Below, in pieces: positions 17,487 to 25,314 of a stretch of DNA of 64,000 nt. Position 1 is the first letter of the stretch, and each line of letters opens with the position of its first letter. This DNA is from Flavitalea plasmicola (GTDB lineage: Bacteria; Bacteroidota; Bacteroidia; Chitinophagales; Chitinophagaceae), in NCBI RefSeq assembly GCF_030546645.1, contig NZ_JAUOTO010000006.1, positions 682,001 to 746,000 on the forward strand, given 5' to 3'. The translations under genes and the position numbers were made by a program. The notes beneath the pieces were generated by a model that saw only the letters and a list, made by a program, of their open reading frames with translations, was not told where the DNA came from and made no database searches.

Positions 17487-18146
17487 TCAATAAAAGATCC
17501 ATAATAGCACAGGCTTTTTCGATGCGTCCAGCATAGGCTGCAAGTGTTGCAGGAATCCCGGCGACACCATCGCACATCCTTCACTGTTGCAGATGGGATA
17601 AGGATCGGTCTCTCCCTCGGGAACGCAGCTGAATGAATGCAGCACAATATGCCTTTCCAATGCATTGTCATTGGTGGAATCCAGGCCGTGGAGGATATAG
17701 GCCCTTCCAAAACGCCCCATATAAGCGCCGCCAATGCGATACCTTCCCAGGGCGCTGCAATTGCTCCCATTGATATTGGAAAAGGAAGGAGTAAGGCTGA
17801 AGGCGCGGCCTCCGCTGCCATGGGACACCAGTCCTGCCATCCGGACAGAATCTCCATCCAGGTCATAGACAAAGAACCTGTTCTTCCCGGAAGGAAGATG
17901 CATGTCAACAAAGAATGCCAGCTTGGAATTATACGTATGCCCCGTTCCCGCAAGGAACTTTCTTAAATCGGCAGCCTTCCCCTCAAGTCGGGCGGCCTCC
18001 GCTTTGCGTAACCGCACTGCCTCCGAAGACGCAGCGGGACGTTTCTTCCATTTGTAAAAACCTTTGTAGTAATAATGTGCCGCCAACACGCACACAACAG
18101 TCCCTAACCCCGCCAGCACCAGGAGTAGTTTGCGAAGCCGCCGCAT
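17487..18146 (-). CDS. Murein L,D-transpeptidase catalytic-domain (YkuD_2-like) protein
   Basis: 219 residues with an N-terminal membrane anchor (LLLVLAGLGTVVCVLAAHYY). The catalytic core shows VSHGSGG, GRYRIGGAY, YILHGLDSTND and the Cys motif NSEGCAMVSPGFL, matching the murein L,D-transpeptidase-like family that is widespread in Bacteroidetes. It would cross-link or modify peptidoglycan in the periplasm. Catalytic His and Cys appear intact. Confidence 0.87.
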   Translation of the reverse strand: MRRLRKLLLVLAGLGTVVCVLAAHYYYKGFYKWKKRPAASSEAVRLRKAEAARLEGKAADLRKFLAGTGHTYNSKLAFFVDMHLPSGKNRFFVYDLDGDSVRMAGLVSHGSGGRAFSLTPSFSNINGSNCSALGRYRIGGAYMGRFGRAYILHGLDSTNDNALERHIVLHSFSCVPEGETDPYPICNSEGCAMVSPGFLQHLQPMLDASKKPVLLWIFY

Positions 18147-18165
18147 AAAAGAGTTTTAGATCATT

Positions 18166-18189
18166 GGGATGCACTCCAACGTGCATTCC
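18166..18189. promoter_or_regulatory. Inverted repeat upstream of the L,D-transpeptidase-like gene
   Basis: ATGCAC (18169-18174) / GTGCAT (18181-18186) around a 6-nt spacer, extendable outward to 9 bp with one G-U pair. It lies 20 nt before the start at 18146, between two minus-strand genes. It may be an operator or a weak transcript-end hairpin; no T-tract follows. Confidence 0.25.
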
Positions 18190-18239
18190 ACAGCGGAAAT
18201 GCGGCCCTGCCTGTTAAAGAAATTCTAAAAGCGAAAGTA

Positions 18240-20174
18240 CTATTGCAGCAAGGTGCTCACCTGCACTTTATCCTTCATCATATCCCGTACGGCGGCAACG
18301 ATGGCCGGAGCATCATAACCACATTCGCGCTGCAGCTCCTTCAATGTGCCATGTTCGACGATGCGATCGGGAATACCGAGGATCCTGATATGGGCATTGT
18401 ATCCATGGGCAGCCTGGAACTCCAGGATGGCAGATCCAAATCCTCCCACGACAGTGCCGTCCTCTACTGTGAGGATACGGTCGTATTTGGAAAATACTTC
18501 GTGCAGCAACGCTTCGTCCAGCGGCTTGGCAAAGCGCATGTCGAAATGGGCCGGGTTGAGGCCGTCCATCTTCAGTTCACGTATGGCGGTGGTAGCAAAA
18601 TTACCGGGGTGGCCCAGGCTCAGAATAGCGATGTCTTCACCGTCCTTGATCTTCCGGCCTTTGCCAATGGGTACCTCCTGCATGGGCGTCTTCCACTGGG
18701 CCAGGACGCCTTCGCCTCGGGGATAACGGATGACAAAGGGGTGCTGGTTGCCGTCCAGCTGAGCAGTATATAACAGATTGCGAAGCTCGCTTTCATTCAT
18801 CGGGGCGCTGATGACCATATTAGGTATACAACGCATATAGGGGATATCATATGCCCCGTGATGCGTGGGGCCATCCTCCCCTACGAGACCGGCGCGGTCC
18901 AGACAAAACACCACCGGCAGCTGCTGGATGGCTACGTCATGGATCACCTGGTCATATGCCCGTTGCATAAAGGAGGAGTAAATATTACAAAAGACCCGCA
19001 TCCCCTGCGTGGCCATGCCTGCCGACAGCGTGACCGCATGCTGCTCACAGATGCCTACATCAAAAGCCCGGTCAGGCATCTTTTCCATCATGAATTTCAA
19101 AGAAGAGCCGCTGGGCATAGCTGGCGTAATGCCGAAGACGTTCGGGTTCTTTTCCGCCAGCTCGATGAGCGTGAGGCCAAAGACGTCCTGGTATTTGGGC
19201 GGCTGCGGGGTCTCATAATGCTTTTTATAGATCTCGCCTGTGATCTTATCAAAAAGGCCCGGCGCATGCCACTTGGTCTGGTCCTTTTCGGCAAGCGCAT
19301 AGCCCTTCCCTTTTACGGTCATGATGTGCAGGAGCTTGGGACCGGGAATGTTCTTCAGGTCATTCAGCGTATCCACCAGCTTGGTAACATTATGCCCATC
19401 GATAGGACCGAAATAACGGAGGTTCAGCGATTCGAAAAGGTTGCTGCTCCGGCTGATGAATCCTTTGATGCTATGCTCTATCTTGGAAGCTATCTCCCGG
19501 CTGAACGTACTGCCGATAGGCAGCTTTCCCAGGGCCTTCCATATGTCGTCCTTCAGGCGATTGTATGTCTGCGAGGTGGTGATATCGGTAAGGTATTCTT
19601 TCAGGGCGCCCACGTTGGGGTCGATGCTCATGCAATTGTCGTTCAGGATGATGAGCAGGTCAGTATCAGCCACGCCAGCGTGGTTCATAGCCTCGAATGC
19701 CTCTCCGGCCGTCATGGCGCCATCCCCGATGACCGCAACGGCCTTCCGGTCGGTTTCACCCTTATACTTGGCTGCCATGGCCATGCCCAGGGCGGCGCTG
19801 ATGGAAGTGGAAGAATGCCCAACGCCAAACGTATCATATTGACTTTCAGAGCGTTTTGGGAAGCCGCTGATGCCATTGTATTTACGGTTGGTGCTAAAAT
19901 TATCCCGGCGACCCGTAAGGATCTTATGACCGTAGGCCTGGTGACCGACGTCCCAGACCAGCTGATCATAAGGAGTATTGAAAACATAGTGCAGGGCTAC
20001 GGTCAGCTCGATAACGCCCAGGCTGGCCGCAAAATGGCCGCCATGTACGCTAACGGTGTCGATGATATACTGACGCAGCTCGTCGCTAACTTTTTGCAGC
20101 TGCTCCCGGCCGAGCTTTTTCAGGTCTGCGGGAGAATCGATGGACTGCAACAGCGGTCCCGGGGTAATTTCCAT
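18240..20174 (-). CDS. dxs: 1-deoxy-D-xylulose-5-phosphate synthase
   Basis: 644 residues from ATG 20174 (MEITPGPLLQSIDSPADLKK); the frame extends ten codons further but those residues are not family-like. Thiamine-diphosphate site: GDGAMTAGEAFEAMNHAG with downstream NDN. The transketolase-like C-terminal part has LDRAGLVGEDGPTHHGAYD and DVGICEQHAVTLSAG. It condenses pyruvate with glyceraldehyde 3-phosphate, the first step of the MEP isoprenoid pathway. The minus-strand leader has TATTTTTA, 7 of 8 matches to the -7 box. Divergent from the LytS-like gene. Confidence 0.97.
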   Translation of the reverse strand: MEITPGPLLQSIDSPADLKKLGREQLQKVSDELRQYIIDTVSVHGGHFAASLGVIELTVALHYVFNTPYDQLVWDVGHQAYGHKILTGRRDNFSTNRKYNGISGFPKRSESQYDTFGVGHSSTSISAALGMAMAAKYKGETDRKAVAVIGDGAMTAGEAFEAMNHAGVADTDLLIILNDNCMSIDPNVGALKEYLTDITTSQTYNRLKDDIWKALGKLPIGSTFSREIASKIEHSIKGFISRSSNLFESLNLRYFGPIDGHNVTKLVDTLNDLKNIPGPKLLHIMTVKGKGYALAEKDQTKWHAPGLFDKITGEIYKKHYETPQPPKYQDVFGLTLIELAEKNPNVFGITPAMPSGSSLKFMMEKMPDRAFDVGICEQHAVTLSAGMATQGMRVFCNIYSSFMQRAYDQVIHDVAIQQLPVVFCLDRAGLVGEDGPTHHGAYDIPYMRCIPNMVISAPMNESELRNLLYTAQLDGNQHPFVIRYPRGEGVLAQWKTPMQEVPIGKGRKIKDGEDIAILSLGHPGNFATTAIRELKMDGLNPAHFDMRFAKPLDEALLHEVFSKYDRILTVEDGTVVGGFGSAILEFQAAHGYNAHIRILGIPDRIVEHGTLKELQRECGYDAPAIVAAVRDMMKDKVQVSTLLQ

Positions 20175-20356
20175 TCGGAGTTCTTTGATTTTGTAAAAAT
20201 ACACTTTTATTGTTGTTTGACACAGTGGTGCCTCAAATGTTGAAAATGAGCAGTATACATGTTATTAACCCCTGCTTTTACGCCGTTTGCTGAACCGATG
20301 GCCTATTTAATTTGGCCATTAGTACAATTTAGGGATGATCAGGTGGGGGAAAAGGT

Positions 20357-20364
20357 TAGATTTG
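20357..20364 (+). promoter_or_regulatory. -7 box upstream of the LytS-like gene
   Basis: TAGATTTG matches TAnnTTTG exactly, 29 nt before the ATG at 20394. No good -33 element is visible. Confidence 0.4.
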
Positions 20365-20370
20365 GCTCAA

Positions 20371-20390
20371 TTCATATACTTTCATATACT
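20371..20390 (+). repeat. Tandem 10-bp direct repeat in the LytS leader
   Basis: Two perfect copies of TTCATATACT lie directly upstream of the start codon at 20394. LytTR-type regulators bind pairs of short direct repeats, so this could be a binding site, but position downstream of the -7 box would imply repression. Confidence 0.45.
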
Positions 20391-20393
20391 ATT

Positions 20394-21446
20394 ATGCCTA
20401 AAAATGCAAACAGGTATTATTGGTGGTGTCAGATCAGTGGTTGGGGTTTTTTGGCATTGGTAATGGTACTATTCTCCTCGACGCTTGATCAAAAGATCAC
20501 CCAGAAACTGGTAGGCTTCCTCGTCATCTTCGTATTTGCAGGGATCCTGACGACCCATATATTCCGGGAAGTGATACGCCGGTCCGGATGGCTGCTGCTG
20601 CCGGTGGAAAAAGCGCTGCCCAAACTGCTGATCGGTGTGCTGCTGATCTGCGTGGCAGACAGCCTGATCCGTTTTGCATTCATTGAAGCGCTGGACCTCT
20701 CGACCTCGAAATCCAAAATGGATTTTATTTCCCGCCTGCTCGCTACTACTTTCGAGAACGGCCTCCTCATCATTCCCTGGACCCTCATCTACTATTTCTA
20801 CCACTATATTGAGAATAGCCGCAGGCAACAGCTGGACACGTTGAAGCTGGAAGCGCTGGTGAAGGAACTGGAGCTGAAGACCATCAAGGCACATATCAAC
20901 CCTCATTTTATTTTCAACGCATTGAACAGCATCCGCGCTCTGGTGGATGAGAACCCTGTTCGCGCCCGTACGGCCATCACTGAGCTCAGCAATATACTCC
21001 GCAGCAGCATGCAGGCGGAAAAGCTGGAAACCGTCACCTTTGAAAAAGAGCTGAACATCGTAAAAGATTACCTGGCCCTGGAACACATCCGTTTTGAAGA
21101 CCGCCTGCAGATAGAATACGTGATAGACGAAGATACCCTTGATCAGCCCATCCCTCCCATGATGCTGCAGACCCTGGTAGAAAATGCCATCAAGCACGGC
21201 ATCAGCAAACAGATAGGCGGTGGCAAAGTGAAGATCGTCTCGGATTTCAAGGACAACTACCATGAGCTGATGATCCAGAATACTGGCTACCTCAACGGCG
21301 CCCGCAATGGTGATGGCTTCGGCCTTGCAAGCACAAAGAACAGGCTACAGATCTTATTCGGACAAAAAGCTAATTTTGACATCCGTGAGATCGACGGCAA
21401 TACTGTAGAAGCACGTGTATTGATCCCCATCGACATGAGTAAATAA
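20394..21446 (+). CDS. LytS/YehU-type sensor histidine kinase
   Basis: 350 residues from ATG 20394 (MPKNANRYYWWCQISGWGF); the frame is open upstream but that part is not family-like. Four membrane helices in residues 10-135, then the His_kinase domain: HINPHFIFNALNSIRALVDE with His171, and a HATPase region MLQTLVENAIKHGIS. Such kinases pair with LytTR regulators; the partner follows after 7 bp. No extracellular ligand domain is present, so the signal is probably membrane-borne. Confidence 0.92.
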   Translation: MPKNANRYYWWCQISGWGFLALVMVLFSSTLDQKITQKLVGFLVIFVFAGILTTHIFREVIRRSGWLLLPVEKALPKLLIGVLLICVADSLIRFAFIEALDLSTSKSKMDFISRLLATTFENGLLIIPWTLIYYFYHYIENSRRQQLDTLKLEALVKELELKTIKAHINPHFIFNALNSIRALVDENPVRARTAITELSNILRSSMQAEKLETVTFEKELNIVKDYLALEHIRFEDRLQIEYVIDEDTLDQPIPPMMLQTLVENAIKHGISKQIGGGKVKIVSDFKDNYHELMIQNTGYLNGARNGDGFGLASTKNRLQILFGQKANFDIREIDGNTVEARVLIPIDMSK

Positions 21447-21453
21447 CAATAGT

Positions 21454-22188
21454 ATGATTAGAGCTATTATCATCGACGACGAGCGTCTTGCCAGGAATGA
21501 GTTGAAAAAGCTGCTGATGGACTTTCCGGAGATCGAGGTCATCGCCGAGGCAACCAATGCCGCTGAAGGCGTGGAAAAGATCGACTCCCTGAATCCCGAC
21601 CTGATCTTTCTCGATATACAAATGCCCGGTAAGACCGGATTCGACATGTTGTCCGAGCTGGAAAGGGCCCCCAATGTCATCTTCACTACCGCCTATGACG
21701 AATATGCGCTGAAGGCCTTCGAGGTCAACGCGCTCGACTACCTGCTGAAACCAGTCGAACCCAAACGGCTGGCCGACGCCCTGCAGAAGCTGCAGCTGGA
21801 AGAAGACAAGGAACCTATCTCAGATCATCCGATCTCGGTGAACCGGAGCATTCTGGGTGAACACGACCAGGTGTTCGTCAAAGACGGGGAGCGCTGCTGG
21901 TTCGTGAAGCTCTCCGATATTCGTTTATTTGAAAGCGTAGGCAACTATGCGAAAGTATACTTTGGGGGCAACAAACCCCTGATCCTGAAATCCCTCAATG
22001 CGCTGGAAGAAAGACTGGATGAGAAAGTGTTCTTCCGGGCCAACCGCAAGCACATCGTTAACCTGCGGCTCATTGAGAAGATCGAACCTTATTTCAATGG
22101 CGGCCTGCTGCTGGAAATGAAAGGAGGGGAAAAGATCGAGGTCAGCCGTCGCCAGACGGTGAAATTCAAAGAAATGATGAGCTTATAA
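21454..22188 (+). CDS. LytTR family response regulator
   Basis: 244 residues. The receiver domain has acidic residues DDE (8-10), phosphoacceptor Asp54 (IFLDIQMPGK) and Lys in LLKPVEP; the C-terminal LytTR DNA-binding domain spans about 140-240 (FFRANRKHIVNL). It forms a two-component system with the kinase just upstream. The M28 peptidase gene follows after 22 bp and may be in the same operon. Confidence 0.93.
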   Translation: MIRAIIIDDERLARNELKKLLMDFPEIEVIAEATNAAEGVEKIDSLNPDLIFLDIQMPGKTGFDMLSELERAPNVIFTTAYDEYALKAFEVNALDYLLKPVEPKRLADALQKLQLEEDKEPISDHPISVNRSILGEHDQVFVKDGERCWFVKLSDIRLFESVGNYAKVYFGGNKPLILKSLNALEERLDEKVFFRANRKHIVNLRLIEKIEPYFNGGLLLEMKGGEKIEVSRRQTVKFKEMMSL

Positions 22189-22210
22189 TTTTACTATTTT
22201 ACATTTACAT

Positions 22211-23494
22211 ATGAAGATACTATTTGCCGCCTTTATCCTCTTTACCTGCGGTAGCCTGTCCGCCCAGAACGTAGATGCCGTCATCACCCCTTCCGCGGTA
22301 GAAAATATTGAAAAGAACCTTTCCTCCGATGCCATGCGGGGCCGGGCCACATTCACGCCGGACATCGACAAGGCCGCGGCCTATATAGCAACTCAATTTA
22401 AGGCGGCCGGCCTGCATACCTGGAATGGCAGCGCCAGTTATCTCCAGCCTTTCGCCATGGTGCAGGCGAAGACGTTGTCAGCCTCGGCAAGCCTGGATGG
22501 CATCTCCATTCCTGCAGCTTCCATTGCCGTAGCTTCCTCTTCCGCTCACCTGGTCGTCGATGAGAACAGTGGCTACGAGAAGGTATTCATAAAAGCCGGA
22601 GGCAGCTTCAGGGATATTTTGAAATATCTGTCCCAGGAGAAAAAGAGTTACCTGGTGCTCATCGACACCAGCTTTTCGAAGAACTTTCCCCGCCTTGCCG
22701 GGTTCGCCGCCCAACAGTTCAAATCCCCCCGCAGCGTGGTGATGATCCTTACGGCGGCCGATCCAGCCAGGTATTCCATAACCGTGGAACAGGAAGTCAG
22801 CGAAAAGAAGCTGGCCAACGTGGTGGGTATCCTTCCTGGCAAAAGTAAAAAGAACGAATATGTCATCTTCTCCGGTCACTACGATCACTTGGGAGTAGGA
22901 CAGCCGAATGAGAAGGGCGACTCTGTTTTCAACGGGGCCAACGACGATGCCAGCGGAAGCACCGCTGTGATAATGCTGGCTAAATACTTCGGAAAATTAA
23001 ACAACAATGAAAGGACACTCATATTCGCCACTTTCACAGCCGAAGAGATCGGAGGATTTGGCTCACAATACTTCTCACACCAGTTCGACCCCGCCGCAGT
23101 GATGGCCATGTTCAATATCGAAATGATCGGAACTGAAAGCAAATGGGGAACGAACTCCGCCTACATCACGGGATATGAAAAGACCGACATGGGCAAGATC
23201 CTGGAAAAAAATCTTTCCGGCAGCAAATTCTCCTTCTATCCTGATCCATATACGGAACAGCAGCTCTTTTATCGCAGCGACAATGCTACCTTAGCCCGGC
23301 AAGGCGTCCCGGCCCATACCATCTCCACCTCCAAAATGGATTCGGAAAAGTTTTACCACACCCAGGGCGATGAGCTCAGCACATTGGATATGAAAAATAT
23401 GGCGGAGATCATAAAATCCATTGCATTGAGCGCAAAGACCATTATCGCAGGGACCGATACCCCCTCGAGAGTGGATGCGACACAGCTGAGGTAG
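22211..23494 (+). CDS. M28 family zinc aminopeptidase-like protein
   Basis: 427 residues with a signal peptide (ending GSLSAQ). The M28 peptidase domain holds the co-catalytic zinc ligands: FSGHYDHLG, NGANDDASGS, FTAEEIGGFGS, NIEMIG and a C-terminal FYHTQGDE. An inserted PA-like segment precedes the catalytic domain. It probably removes N-terminal residues from peptides in the periplasm. It follows the LytS/LytTR pair closely. Confidence 0.9.
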   Translation: MKILFAAFILFTCGSLSAQNVDAVITPSAVENIEKNLSSDAMRGRATFTPDIDKAAAYIATQFKAAGLHTWNGSASYLQPFAMVQAKTLSASASLDGISIPAASIAVASSSAHLVVDENSGYEKVFIKAGGSFRDILKYLSQEKKSYLVLIDTSFSKNFPRLAGFAAQQFKSPRSVVMILTAADPARYSITVEQEVSEKKLANVVGILPGKSKKNEYVIFSGHYDHLGVGQPNEKGDSVFNGANDDASGSTAVIMLAKYFGKLNNNERTLIFATFTAEEIGGFGSQYFSHQFDPAAVMAMFNIEMIGTESKWGTNSAYITGYEKTDMGKILEKNLSGSKFSFYPDPYTEQQLFYRSDNATLARQGVPAHTISTSKMDSEKFYHTQGDELSTLDMKNMAEIIKSIALSAKTIIAGTDTPSRVDATQLR

Positions 23495-23523
23495 AAACAT
23501 TGCGTAATAAGGCTTCCGCAGAA

Positions 23524-23553
23524 ATTTCAGTAGATTCGCTTCGAAACTGAAAT
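23524..23553. promoter_or_regulatory. Inverted repeat in front of the MarR gene
   Basis: ATTTCAGT (23524-23531) and ACTGAAAT (23546-23553), perfect 8-bp arms with a 14-nt spacer, ending 8 nt before the MarR start. Many MarR genes are autoregulated through such sites. The sequence differs from the larger palindrome at 24266. Confidence 0.4.
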
Positions 23554-23561
23554 AATTTATC

Positions 23562-24191
23562 ATGAATAAGACGGTAGAGCTTGTCAACGAGTGGGCAAGC
23601 TTTGAAGAACGCCATCCCGATGCGGATCTTTCGGATTTTTGTCGGCACTACCTGATATCCCAGCGGGAAAAAGACAAGAAAATTCCCCTGGAAGGAGGCG
23701 ATATTCCCTGGCATCCCAACGGTCTGCTGTTAAAAATGATGGGCAGGATAAATAAGCTCAATATCATCTTTGCCGCCAAGGCCCTGGAGGGTACCGGCAT
23801 CGATCAATTGGAGGAATTCGGTATGCTGCTGACGGTGCGGCGGCTGAAGACACCGCGGAAGACAGAGATCATCTACGCCAATATCTTCGAGCTTAGCAGC
23901 GGAACGGACATGCTAAACCGCCTGCGGAAAAAGGGGTTTGTAAAGGAACATGCGGATAAGGAAGACGGTCGCAGCAAGCGGGTGAGCCTGACGTCCGCAG
24001 GGGAAAAGGTCATCGATAAATGCGCTCAACAGATGATGAAATGCGCAGGTATGATGCTGGCGGACATGAATGAAGACGACATACGACTCTGCACTCAACT
24101 GCTGAAAAATGTGGAGATCAAATTCGCCGCCCTCTGGCAGCAATATAAGAGCGCTACCTTCCAGGAGATCTATGACCAGGCCATGAAATAA
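23562..24191 (+). CDS. MarR family winged-helix transcriptional regulator
   Basis: 209 residues, longer than the usual 140-160 because of an N-terminal extension of about 60 residues. Winged-helix motifs: TEIIYANIFELSSGTDMLNRL (helix-turn-helix region) and GFVKEHADKEDGRSKRVSLTSAGEKVIDK (wing, with the DxRxxxxxLT signature). MarR dimers bind palindromes and are released by small ligands. A 33-bp palindrome overlaps the promoter of the next gene, 75 bp downstream, making that gene its probable target. Confidence 0.88.
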   Translation: MNKTVELVNEWASFEERHPDADLSDFCRHYLISQREKDKKIPLEGGDIPWHPNGLLLKMMGRINKLNIIFAAKALEGTGIDQLEEFGMLLTVRRLKTPRKTEIIYANIFELSSGTDMLNRLRKKGFVKEHADKEDGRSKRVSLTSAGEKVIDKCAQQMMKCAGMMLADMNEDDIRLCTQLLKNVEIKFAALWQQYKSATFQEIYDQAMK

Positions 24192-24265
24192 ACACCCTCT
24201 TCCATTTGTTTCGTAAACGTATTAATTAATATAAAATAACTTCAAAAATATTTTTATTATTTCGA

Positions 24266-24298
24266 TTTCGTTGTATTTTTGAAATAAATACAACGAAA
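24266..24298. promoter_or_regulatory. Large palindrome overlapping a -7 box (probable MarR operator)
   Basis: Perfect 13-bp arms TTTCGTTGTATTT (24266-24278) and AAATACAACGAAA (24286-24298) with a 7-nt centre. The left arm and centre contain TATTTTTG (24274-24281), an exact -7 promoter box, and the right arm ends at the base before the ATG at 24299. No T-tract follows, so a repressor site is more likely than a terminator. Confidence 0.65.
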
Positions 24299-24769
24299 AT
24301 GAATATTTTCTTTTTCCTGGTCCTTCATATCATAGGCCTGGCCACTATGGCCGGGACTACCATTGTCAGTTATGTTTGTTATGGTCAATTCTGGAAACAG
24401 TATGCCTTAGGAAAGCAGGGTGCAATGGCTATATTGAACGTGACAGCTTCCTTCAGATTTCTGTTCGCAGGGGGATTCCTCTTGCTTTTGATCAGCGGAA
24501 TTGGCATGGTAGTACTTTCTCATGGGCTTTTTGCCCAGCAATGGTGGTTCCGTATTAAAATGGGCCTTCTCGTGCTTATACTGCTCAATGGGGCGGTGTA
24601 CGGGCAGCGGCTTACATCAAAGCTGAGACAGGCGATGGAACTGCAACTGGCAGGAGGAAATGCGCTGGATAGCCTGGAGAGCTTAAAGAGTAGTATTCTG
24701 GTGATGCACCTTGGCCAGCTGCTGTTATTTGCCGGCATTTTTGTGCTGAGTATTTACAAATTCAATTAA
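24299..24769 (+). CDS. Small four-helix membrane protein (DUF2269-like), probable MarR target
   Basis: 156 residues with four predicted membrane helices: about 1-22, 50-75, 82-105 and 135-155. The first helix contains His10 (LHIIGLATMAGTTI) and the last starts with HLGQLLLF. The pattern resembles DUF2269-type integral membrane proteins but I cannot assign it firmly. Its promoter is covered by the palindrome and the MarR gene lies just upstream, so it is probably induced by the MarR ligand. It converges on the GNAT gene; the two stop codons share the bases TTAA at 24766-24769. Confidence 0.75.
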   Translation: MNIFFFLVLHIIGLATMAGTTIVSYVCYGQFWKQYALGKQGAMAILNVTASFRFLFAGGFLLLLISGIGMVVLSHGLFAQQWWFRIKMGLLVLILLNGAVYGQRLTSKLRQAMELQLAGGNALDSLESLKSSILVMHLGQLLLFAGIFVLSIYKFN

Positions 24770-25314
24770 GCGGTATGAGAACCAGGAACTGTATATTTAT
24801 GGATCTCCAGCTCCACCTCCTGCTCCTGCAAGCCTTCTTCAAATACAAATCCCAGTTTTTCAAGTAGCTTTCTGGAAGCTTTATTTTCTTTTTCGAATAC
24901 GCCATAGACTGCCGTGAGTTTCAGATCCCTGATAGCGAATTCCAGCAGCCGGGCCATTAGCTCGGAAGCAAAACCCTGGCTCCAAAAATCTCTTTTCAGC
25001 TGGCAGCCGATCTGCAGCTTCGATGTGCCTTTGATGGGGTTGAGATTGACTGCGCCGATGAAATGCTGATCCGTCTTTAGCCGGACAGCCCAGTGATAGC
25101 CGATACCATTGCGTATTTGCTCCAGCTTGGTCTGGAGGAACTGCGTATACTCATCGGAGGTCATTGTCTGAAATTTCTTCAGGTATTTGAACGTATCCGT
25201 CTCACGGGCCATTGCTTCCATGTCCGGCAGATCCTCCTCGACGAGCAGGCTGAGCAGTGTCCTTTCTGTTTGTAAAGAATACATGATGGGATTTGTTGGA
25301 TGCTGACTATCCAT
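24766..25314 (-). CDS. GNAT family N-acetyltransferase (RimJ/RimL-like)
   Basis: 182 residues from ATG 25314, overlapping the upstream stop by 8 bp; a second ATG at 25284 (MYSLQTERTLLSLL) is equally plausible. Fold features of the RimJ/RimL group: TERTLLSLLVEEDL, HWAVRLKTDQHFIGAVNL, the acetyl-CoA loop KRDFWSQGFASELMARLL and FEKENKASRKLLEKLGF. It acetylates an amino group on a protein, antibiotic or metabolite; the substrate is unknown. Probably co-transcribed with the M20 peptidase upstream. Confidence 0.88.
   Translation of the reverse strand: MDSQHPTNPIMYSLQTERTLLSLLVEEDLPDMEAMARETDTFKYLKKFQTMTSDEYTQFLQTKLEQIRNGIGYHWAVRLKTDQHFIGAVNLNPIKGTSKLQIGCQLKRDFWSQGFASELMARLLEFAIRDLKLTAVYGVFEKENKASRKLLEKLGFVFEEGLQEQEVELEIHKYTVPGSHTA

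Noticed and set aside
18858..20243. A 461-codon plus-strand open frame opposite dxs
   Set aside because: It mirrors dxs codon structure on the other strand, has no recognisable domain, and dxs is unambiguous.
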